From: Sarocladium kiliense
Taxonomy: Eukaryota; Ascomycota; Sordariomycetes; Hypocreales; Sarocladiaceae
Reading direction: 5' to 3'
DNA: 64,000 nt
Assembly: GCA_030734395.1 (NCBI GenBank)
Contig: JAUZTG010000020.1
Coordinates: forward strand, 1,054,001-1,118,000
Positions 56,927-64,000 of the stretch are shown here, in pieces. Made by a program: the position numbers and the translations under genes. Under the pieces are notes generated by a model. That model was not told the DNA's origin, did no database searches, and worked only from the letters and a program-made list of their open reading frames with translations. Positions within the stretch are counted from its first letter, which is position 1; every line of letters begins with the position of its first letter.

Positions 56927-59791
56927 ATGTCATCACCACCACCACGGCTTCGGAAGCGTTATAGCGCCTTCGCAGATCCAATGAATCAGCCGTTACAACG
57001 TCCCCCAGAGGTCTTCCGGGGCGAACCACCAAATGAGCCTCGACACAGACCTCGACGAAGCGACTCCTCCATCGAAGGCGACTGGCAGACTTCGCCTGGC
57101 CAGCAGTCCCGGGGGCGAGACTTGAAGTGCTACGACAGCAGAGCCTCCATGTACATCACGAAACGCAGTTCATGGCTGCCAGAGCAGCGGCCTGGTTCAG
57201 CTCTCTCGATGATGTCAGATAGGCCTGGGTCCCGAAGAAGCACGTTCTCTGCTTCTGTATTCTCCATCGGAGGCCTGAATCCCGTGCAGTACCTAGAGAA
57301 GAAGCTTGCGGATGTCAAAACAGAGTTCGAGATGACAGAAGAACAGCAGAAGGAACTAGACGAGCAGAAGCAGAAGACTGAGCGTCGTAGAGTTGCAATG
57401 AACGAGAAGCAACTGGCTCTTGTGAAGAAGCTCAACGACCTGAGGAGGCAGATTGCGGCACCTGAAGCTTCGAAGGCGGATCTTATCGCTACGCATGGCG
57501 AGGTCATGCACATGGTGAACTCTCTGAGTGGAAACGTTGGAGCAATGCAAGACTCATTGGCCACTCTTTCTGAAAAGAGCATTACCACTGCGTTCGTGGC
57601 GAAACATCATGAGGAGACATCCAAAACGTTCCGAAGAACTGCCATGGGCGTCATGGAGGGTATGTTCATCGAGGAAGACAAAGGATTCTGGGATGACGAC
57701 CTCGATTACGACGAGACGAAGTTTGAGGAGAAGGAACACACGGTTGAGGAGTTCAAGGAGAAGAAGAGGGAGGACAAGGCACCCCCAACCGGGGAGAAGA
57801 TTGAAGAGATTGCTGTACCTACGACGGTGAGACAGCAAGTAGCCCATACACTGCCTCCAATGAGACCGTACACCTTGCAGGAGGAGGACCAGCCGCCGGC
57901 CCCTAACTTGGCTGAGCAGGGGGAGGGGGAGGACTCATCGCAGTGTACTGCTGAAGACAAGCAAGGCTTTGGGGGGATGTTCGGTATGCAACAAAAGGCC
58001 GGTGCACCGCCAGACCCGCGCCAGAACAGCGTTCCTACTTCTTCAGAAGGTCAAGCCGATATGTCTGAGGACCTGCCGAAGAAGAAGCGCAAGAAGAAGA
58101 ACAATGACAAGAAGGGAGTGATTGCCAGCTTTGAAGAGCTGGCCACAACACAATCTCCTGCAACTATTCCGTCGCGGTCACATGTCGAGGCAAGCTCAGC
58201 ACAGAGCGGTGACAGCTTGCCTGTGAAAGGAGAGAAGATGGATAACATCCCTTGGCCTGGAAGCGGAGAATCTTCTGCTGTTGGAATGGTACAGGACTCG
58301 GTACCCAGCGATATCGAATCTGGCTCAGGTTTACCACGTGAGCAGCCTGATTCACCTCAGGGATCTTCACGACCTCCCTCAGCAGAAGGGAGGATGTCGG
58401 GGCCACCAAGTGAAATGATTAGGCGGATGCTCAATGAACCGATATTCTTTGACCCTATCGAAGGAGCTGGACTCGACTTCGACGATGATGAGCCGACGAT
58501 GGAGTTCGGATTGTCCTTGGAGGAAGAGACGGGTGGGAGGTACATGGAGAGTCAACCTCCCAGTCTGCCGCCAGCTGAGCCAGCAAGTGCGGAGCCCCTT
58601 GTTGACACAGTGCATTCTCCTGTACATTCACTCGCTCCTGCGATGGGTAGTAGACCACAATCACGCCATAGCGATTCAGGCGCAGCGCGGGAGAAGGAAG
58701 CCGTGACAGAGCCATCGACTAAGTCCGTAGCGGATACTGGAGCTTTCGATGAAGCAGTCATGGAAATGCCGAAAGAGCCTTCACCAGTATATGACCTTGC
58801 ATCGTCCAAGGAGGACAAGCCCAGGGGATCTAAGCAGGTCAAGGCTACCGACGATTCAAAGAAGGCTGACCTCTCCGAGGAAGTTGAGAAGGCTCCAGAG
58901 CTAGAGAAGCGTACCGAGATTGCGAATGCCATTGATGTTGGCAAGTCGGAGAAAAAGACTGAGATGGCCTCTGAAGCTGAAGAGACTGAAGATCCTAGAG
59001 AGGTTGAAGATCCTACAAAGGCTATTGAAGAAGAAGAGGCGCGAGAATGGGGCGAATCCGAGGAGCTTCAGAAGCTTGCGGAAGCTGGCAAAGGCAAGGA
59101 TGAGGAGGCTGAAGTCAAGGACATTGATCCAGCCACTGTCCCTCTCCCGAAGTCCACCAGGAGGAAGCGGAAGCATCGGGATCTCACGGCGACGATTGCT
59201 GCTGCTCTTGATGAATCTCCCACCCGGCCCATCATCCCACCAGTCGTCGATGATGTGACCTGGTCAGAGCTCAGCGTACCATCTCTAATCAAAGGTCAGG
59301 TTCGTCCTTGGTGGGATCTCCTTCACTGCTTCTGGATTCTCGTCATCGTCAACCCCATTTGCCTCAATGCCGCTGTGGCGCTGGAATTCCGAGCATGGCT
59401 ACGCTGGCACCTCCTTGGCCGTCGGTCTCATTGGCATGCACCTACGCCAGGCAGAACACGCATGACACTCCGCTCGGTCCTCGTGGTTCTGACACATTGC
59501 TTCCTGATGCTGACGGCACAGGTCTGGGTGGCTACGACTCGTGAAAGAGAGATATGGGAGAGAGGCAACGGCGTAACCCGACAGTATCTGATCAGCCGTA
59601 TTTACGAGGACCCTTCGCTTGCCATGTTACCAGGGGTGGACCCGAATCTGATGTTTGGGAGAACGGCACTCGCGGCGGTTTTACTAGGAGGGATGCACTT
59701 CTGGGAAGAGGTGGTTGGGCCGAAGGTTGGCGATTTTCAGGTGGACTTCTTGACTGCGATGGTGCCCGTGTTTTTGTTTTCGTCTTCGTAA
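56927..59791 (+). CDS. Large coiled-coil, C-terminally membrane-anchored protein of unknown function
   Basis: Single exon, 954 aa. Residues 1-115 are basic and Ser/Arg/Pro-rich. Residues ~120-190 form a strong coiled coil (VQYLEKKLADVKTEF, ELDEQKQKTERRR), followed by a helical part to ~245 (SKTFRRTAMGVMEGMF). Residues ~260-790 are acidic and disordered, with a basic cluster PKKKRKKKNNDKK at ~384 and another, TRRKRKHRD, at ~745. The C-terminus carries hydrophobic helices at ~800-820 (CFWILVIVNPICLNAAV), ~850-870 (VLVVLTHCFLMLTAQVWV) and ~914-930 (ALAAVLLGGMHFW), plus a last hydrophobic end (LTAMVPVFLF). I recognise no family. NLS-like clusters, a long linker and C-terminal helices would fit an inner nuclear membrane protein, which is speculation. 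Confidence 0.82.
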   Translation: MSSPPPRLRKRYSAFADPMNQPLQRPPEVFRGEPPNEPRHRPRRSDSSIEGDWQTSPGQQSRGRDLKCYDSRASMYITKRSSWLPEQRPGSALSMMSDRPGSRRSTFSASVFSIGGLNPVQYLEKKLADVKTEFEMTEEQQKELDEQKQKTERRRVAMNEKQLALVKKLNDLRRQIAAPEASKADLIATHGEVMHMVNSLSGNVGAMQDSLATLSEKSITTAFVAKHHEETSKTFRRTAMGVMEGMFIEEDKGFWDDDLDYDETKFEEKEHTVEEFKEKKREDKAPPTGEKIEEIAVPTTVRQQVAHTLPPMRPYTLQEEDQPPAPNLAEQGEGEDSSQCTAEDKQGFGGMFGMQQKAGAPPDPRQNSVPTSSEGQADMSEDLPKKKRKKKNNDKKGVIASFEELATTQSPATIPSRSHVEASSAQSGDSLPVKGEKMDNIPWPGSGESSAVGMVQDSVPSDIESGSGLPREQPDSPQGSSRPPSAEGRMSGPPSEMIRRMLNEPIFFDPIEGAGLDFDDDEPTMEFGLSLEEETGGRYMESQPPSLPPAEPASAEPLVDTVHSPVHSLAPAMGSRPQSRHSDSGAAREKEAVTEPSTKSVADTGAFDEAVMEMPKEPSPVYDLASSKEDKPRGSKQVKATDDSKKADLSEEVEKAPELEKRTEIANAIDVGKSEKKTEMASEAEETEDPREVEDPTKAIEEEEAREWGESEELQKLAEAGKGKDEEAEVKDIDPATVPLPKSTRRKRKHRDLTATIAAALDESPTRPIIPPVVDDVTWSELSVPSLIKGQVRPWWDLLHCFWILVIVNPICLNAAVALEFRAWLRWHLLGRRSHWHAPTPGRTRMTLRSVLVVLTHCFLMLTAQVWVATTREREIWERGNGVTRQYLISRIYEDPSLAMLPGVDPNLMFGRTALAAVLLGGMHFWEEVVGPKVGDFQVDFLTAMVPVFLFSSS

Positions 59792-60181
59792 ATAGTGGAA
59801 TCTTGAAGTATTTGGAATACTTTTGAATTGGATATTGATTATATAAGGCCTGCAGGTGGGTTGTCCCACTCGGTCGGAGCAACTTGGGGCGGGAAGCGCA
59901 GTAACGGAGGATCCCAAGTATCCGAGGCCGGTGGAGGTTGCGTATCTGGGGCGCGTGCAGTGGACCCTTCCGCCGTTTGCAGGGGCCGGCCCGGCGAAGA
60001 CCCATGGCACCAGTGACTAAAAGAGTCGAGACTAGTCCAGTGGCGCAATGCTGACACAGCTGCTCGTTTTATTTTGGCGCTCACCTCGAGTTCTGGTGCT
60101 GATGTCATGACCCCCTGTGACAGCTACCTCCAGGCACTGCAAATGGGGCGCCGTTAGCAGTGACAGGTCGTTTCATGCATC

Positions 60182-60199
60182 CTGCATCTGCATCTGCAT
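60182..60199. repeat. CTGCAT hexamer repeat (3 units)
   Basis: Three perfect tandem copies of CTGCAT in the promoter region of the DUF4336-like gene. Confidence 0.75.
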
Positions 60200-60231
60200 G
60201 TGTTTCTGCAGCGTGGCATCGCATGTCTCGT

Positions 60232-60249
60232 CTACCTTAGGCTACCTTA
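60232..60249 (+). promoter_or_regulatory. Double CTACCTTA motif
   Basis: Two direct copies of CTACCTTA, ten bases apart, about 130-145 bp upstream of the proposed start at 60378. The same core (TACCTTA) occurs in the inverted repeat upstream of pal1. A shared binding site is possible but not shown. Confidence 0.35.
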
Positions 60250-60377
60250 GTCTGCGATAAACTTGCCTGTCCTGGATCTCAGCACTGACTCGAAGCCTCC
60301 ATTAGTCAACCTCCGCTACCTCAGGCGGTACCATAGCTTCTCTCTCATCACTGTCATCGCCTCCCATCCGTTTCGCC

Positions 60378-61769
60378 ATGGGATACGCCCGATCTCGTGC
60401 GAGACCGAGTCCGAAGACGGTCGCAAGCTCTCATGTGCGTATACAGTTAACTCCGAATTTGCAACCTCCATCAGTATTCCAAATCTCGAATCCCGGCCGT
60501 TCTCTCAGTAATCACAACATCTGAAAGGCCCCGTCCGTCTCTAACATACCATTTCCAGATCGTCCCATCCTGCCGAGGCCCTCCACCGCCAACTCCGTCG
60601 CTAGGCTTCTCAAGACCCGCCACCTTCCGAAAGCTTCCCACTCGCCCTCGCGTCATCGATCCAAGCCTTCACCCAGCAGCTTTAAATCATCACCAGTCCC
60701 TCTCCCATTCTTCGCAAACACGATATTCCTCGTCGCAATCTGCTCTATCATCCCAGGAACGTAGTGCTGCAGCTCGATCAGCATCAAACAATACTACAGA
60801 AGATAACGAACAAGGCCTTCAAGACAACGGCGAGGCTGCCGACGAAGAAGACATCATGTCGCAAAAGCTTATCCCGTCTAACCCGGAGGATGTGATGGTG
60901 ATCCGAACTGTCAGGCCGAATATTGTCACTTTCTCGGTCCCCTTTTCGCGATTCGGCACTGCAAAGATCGGCGGAAGAGGAACCTTAGGTGAGACCAACC
61001 TTACCTATAACCTTAGACGAGACATCCCCAGTCTGGTGGTATGACAGCATCGCCATTGGTCAATTGCTGACGCACTCTCACAGTTAAGCTTACATCCGGA
61101 GCTCTTGCCGTCTTCTCTCCTGTCGCGCTCACTGATGCGGCTAAAGCTAAAGTCACCGAAATGGGCGGCCAGGTTCGCTACATTGTCGCACTCGACTATG
61201 AACACCACATCTTCATGTCGGAGTGGGCAAAAGCCTACCCTGAGGCAAAGCTTATCGGCCCCGAGGGCCTGCCTGAGAAGCGCGGAAAGGCGAACGATCC
61301 CAAGATTGGCAGCGAGGATTTTGCTGTTGTCTTCAAGAAGCAGGGCAAGCGGGACATCCGCATCGACCCAGAGTTCGACGCAGACTTTGAGTACGAGTAT
61401 GTCGACGGCCATGCCAACCTCGAGCTTGTTTTCTTCTACAAGCCGGACAAGGTGCTCATCGAGGCAGACCTCCTGTTCAACCTCCCCGCGCATGAGCAGT
61501 ATAGCAAGGTCCCCGAGGCAGAGAAGAAAGAGGGCACCATTGGCAAGATGTTCTCTGGAGTGCAATCCCCAGAAGGAGATGTCACTTGGATGAGGCGCTT
61601 GACCTGGTATCTTCTGGCCAAGGATCGTGCAAGCTTCAACGAGAGTGTGCGGCTCATCTACAAGTGGGACTTTGACACTCTCATACCTTGTCACGGAGAC
61701 GTCGCCGAGGGCAATGGCAAGGAGCTGTTCCACAAGGTGTTCTTGTGGCACCTTGAAGGGAAGAAATAA
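60378..61769 (+). CDS. DUF4336-like protein, possible mitochondrial isoform
   Basis: Model: exons 60378-60434, 60559-60988, 61084-61769 (390 aa). A shorter form starts at ATG 60856 (272 aa). The core (MVIRTVRPNIVTFSVPFSRFG, GRGTLVKLTSGALAVFSPV, MGGQVRYIVALDYEHHIFMSEW, AYPEAKLIGPEGL, and late IPCHGDV) reads like the metallo-beta-lactamase-related DUF4336 family of unknown activity; naming is from memory. The 99 codons between the acceptor at 60558 and ATG 60856 have no stop, and the intron 60435-60558 has a CTAAC branch point. The extension is Arg/Ser/Pro-rich, nearly free of acid until ~80 residues in, and contains TRYSSS, like a mitochondrial RxY|S cleavage site. The last exon is well supported; the start is not. 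Confidence 0.8.
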
Positions 61770-62236
61770 AGCGAAGGTGACGGTAGATTGGGTATTGATG
61801 CATGTATAGTCGGGTTCACTTGGCTTGATTCCGGAGTTTTCTTTTTTTCTTTTGCTTTGAGATACCTTGGTGGACCGATGTCGATTTGGTGTACAGCTTT
61901 ATTATGTATAATGGATAAATTTACCAGTGTCTCTACAACAATGACATTGAATAAAGCGCCCTGCTATTCACTTGTTCTCACACTCCCAACATGATGGACC
62001 CTCCCTTAAATCGTGTCTTGCAGGTTGGTCAGACTTGGGTCTCCCCATTGGCGCCCACCCCCGCGCCCCACACAAGCTTGCGCACGACGTGAATGTCCGC
62101 GACGCCGCAGGTGAACGGAAAGTCACATGCGTCCCCTCAACAATCTACCCTCCTCGCTGGAATCGACATCTGCACACGCCCACGTCCCGGTCGATTGCAT
62201 TATGCTCCCGAAGTGATATGACAGCAAAGCTCGACC
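61770..62236. other. Intergenic spacer before vps34
   Basis: 467 bp between two plus-strand genes; 3' flank of the DUF4336-like gene and promoter of vps34. Nothing else is seen. Confidence 0.55.
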
Positions 62237-64000
62237 ATGGCTGAGTACGGCAAGATGGACCCGTTCTCCTTCGCGGGCTCCAAGGATGTCGACCACCCCG
62301 TGAGCATCCGCATGTACGACAATACCCTATCGCGTCCATCGAACGCGCTGGAAATGCTAATACGCAGGGGAACAGTATAGATCTCGAAGGAGACGAGCCG
62401 CCGCTGAAAGCATCTACCTTATTCAAACGTCCAGATTTGCGCCATATCGGTAGCAACACGAGGTCCGTAGCGACACAACTCAAACTGAGGCGATTGCGCG
62501 CTGACGAGACATAGCCCACACTCCGATCTCTATGTCACAGTACAAGTATGGGCAGGCTCAAAGCCCTTGACTGTGCCTGTGCAGACCGCATATAAGCCAT
62601 TTCGATCTGAACGAAGGTCAGCAATGTCCCTGTTCAGGGTCCTTGTCCCGGAGTGGTGGCTAATTTTGAATCAGATGGAACGAATGGCTGCACCTCCCCA
62701 TCGACTACAATTGCCTTCCAGCCGATGCGAGTATTGCGATCACGATATGGGATCTTTCACCGACCGGCGGGGCCAACGCTATCGGACACGCCATTCCCTT
62801 CGGCGGCACCACCTTGCCCATGTTTGACGACGACAATCAGATTCAGAAAGGCCGCCAGAAGTGCCTTATCCACAGACACAAACATGCTGATGGAACAGGT
62901 AACACAAAGACGCCAGCTCTCGTGTTATCCAGCAAGCTGGGAAAGAATGCTGCTCGGCGAGGTGAGACACCTGCGATTGATAAGGACACGGAGGAGCTGG
63001 ACAGGATGGAGAAGCTGTTCAAGAAGCATGAGATGGGAGAGATCCCACGTGTGGATTGGCTGGATCAGATGGTGTTTCGAAAATTCGAGAAGAAGGGGCT
63101 CCAGGCGGCGAAGTCGTCAATGAAGATGCAACAACGACAGCAAGCCCTCAATGGGGATGGGCAGAAGCCATCCGAAGACGGTCCTGATGATGGCAGACCG
63201 GGCATATCAACATTCTTACTGAATGTCGAACTACCTCGCTTCGATCTGCCTGTAGTCTTCTCGGACCACGAGTACAAACCACCCCCCATCTCGGCATTCC
63301 AGCCTCTGTCAGCCTCACAAGGTAACCTTGCTCAACGCGAGCCGCAAGTCCAGTTCGGCCCAGGCATCAATGCCATGAGTGATAGTCAAGGCGACTATAG
63401 CGCCCGTCTCATTAGGGTGTACGACCCTGAAGTCGGACAGAGAGACAACCCGGCAGAGGCAAAACACAGACGACTCTTCCGAAGCTCCCATCGTCACGGG
63501 ATTTTGGACAAGGACCTAAAGCCTAATGCCAAGGTTCGAGACGAGTTGAATCTCATCATGTCATACCCGCCAACTCACGTGTTGTCGCCTGAGGAGACGG
63601 ATCTGGTGTGGAAGTTCAGATATCACCTGACTCGAGACAAGCGGGCCGTTACAAAGTTCGTCAAGTCCGTCAACTGGGGGGATCAGAGTGAATCAAAACA
63701 AGCTATACAGGTCCTGAGCAGATGGACGGAGATCGACGTTGATGATGCACTGGAGCTACTGGGGCCGTCCTTCTCCAACCCTGGTGTTCGGTCCTATGCT
63801 GTCGACCGGCTGCGCAAATCAGGTGATCAGGAGCTACTGCTCTACCTTTTACAACTGGTACAAGCTCTCAAGTACGAGCATATATCCACTGATTCCGAAC
63901 AAGACAGCACCAAAGACTCATCACTGGCGCGGTTCCTCATTCAAAGAGCCGCAGCCAATTTCATGCTGGGCAACTACTTCCACTGGTATCTTATGGTGGA
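62237..64000 (+). CDS. vps34: Phosphatidylinositol 3-kinase Vps34 (5' part, cut by window end)
   Basis: Partial gene. Exons 62237-62313, 62376-62462, 62515-62616 and 62675 to the window end (about 530 residues visible). The start MAEYGKMDPFSFAGSKDVDHPVSIR joins to IIDLEGDE, RHIGSNTSPHSDLYVTV and RRWNEWLHLPIDY, which gives a continuous class III PI3K C2 domain (AITIWDL, PFGGTTLPMFDDDN, GRQKC). Then come KKHEMGEIPRVDWLDQMVF and the start of the helical (PIK) domain (LTRDKRAVTKFVKSVNWGD, ALELLGPSF). The lipid kinase domain lies beyond the window. Vps34 makes PI3P for endosomal sorting and autophagy with Vps15 and Atg6. A GTGAGC donor at 62300 is a tempting but family-inconsistent alternative to the GTACGA donor at 62314. 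Confidence 0.93.

Larger units (their letters stand above)
59792..60377. other. Intergenic spacer and promoter of the DUF4336-like gene
   Basis: 586 bp between two plus-strand genes. It contains a CTGCAT triplet repeat at 60182-60199 and two TACCTTA copies at 60232-60249, 130-145 bp before the proposed start. Confidence 0.55.

Noticed and set aside
62300..62367. GTGAGC...CAG as the first intron of vps34
   Set aside because: Would remove conserved C2 residues and places the acceptor too close to the branch point; the 62314-62375 intron fits the family better.

Overview
This window is nuclear DNA of a filamentous ascomycete (Pezizomycotina). The grounds are: many short introns (about 50-95 nt) with GTRNGT donors, CTRAC/CTAAT branch points and CAG/TAG acceptors; pyrimidine-rich leaders; a fungus-specific V-ATPase c' proteolipid; a second PKA catalytic subunit; a Rom2-type Rho GEF; Pal1; and a DUF8032-like regulator. 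The class is not certain; Dothideomycetes is my best guess. I see no tRNA, rRNA, CRISPR array, intact transposon or secondary-metabolite cluster.

Layout. 1-8.1 kb has no recognisable gene and precedes a regulator-like gene with two related domain copies (9.1-12.4 kb). Then come a proline-rich disordered protein (13.7-16.6 kb), a guanylate-kinase-like gene broken by a frameshift (17.2-17.8 kb, minus) and casein kinase 1 (21.1-22.6 kb). 24.7-29.9 kb holds a tail-anchored inositol-polyphosphate 5-phosphatase (plus), an SDR oxidoreductase (minus) and PKA catalytic subunit 2 (minus). The Rab-GAP Gyp2 (31.7-35.1 kb) is followed by 3.6 kb of non-coding DNA, Pal1 (38.7-41.1 kb) and a RecA/Rad51-like protein without a P-loop (41.9-43.3 kb). 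A Rho1 GEF Rom2 (43.8-47.7 kb, minus) is divergent from Vma11 (49.3-50.1 kb). Next are a small unknown gene (50.8-51.6 kb, minus), 3.3 kb without genes, Nse4 (54.9-56.4 kb), a large coiled-coil membrane protein (56.9-59.8 kb), a DUF4336-like protein with a possible mitochondrial presequence (60.4-61.8 kb) and the 5' part of VPS34, cut by the window end.

The genes are mostly housekeeping and signalling. Several share membrane and polarity themes (phosphoinositides: Inp54-like and Vps34; Rab/Rho control: Gyp2 and Rom2; Pal1; the vacuolar pump), but nothing indicates co-regulation, and the clustering may be chance. The exon models below were built by hand from splice signals and protein-family continuity. 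The most noteworthy items are the long intron between the two domain copies of the regulator, the Rad51-like protein lacking a Walker A motif, the frameshifted guanylate kinase, the GC-AG intron in ROM2, the hidden N-terminal extension of the DUF4336 protein, and the 954-residue coiled-coil/membrane protein.
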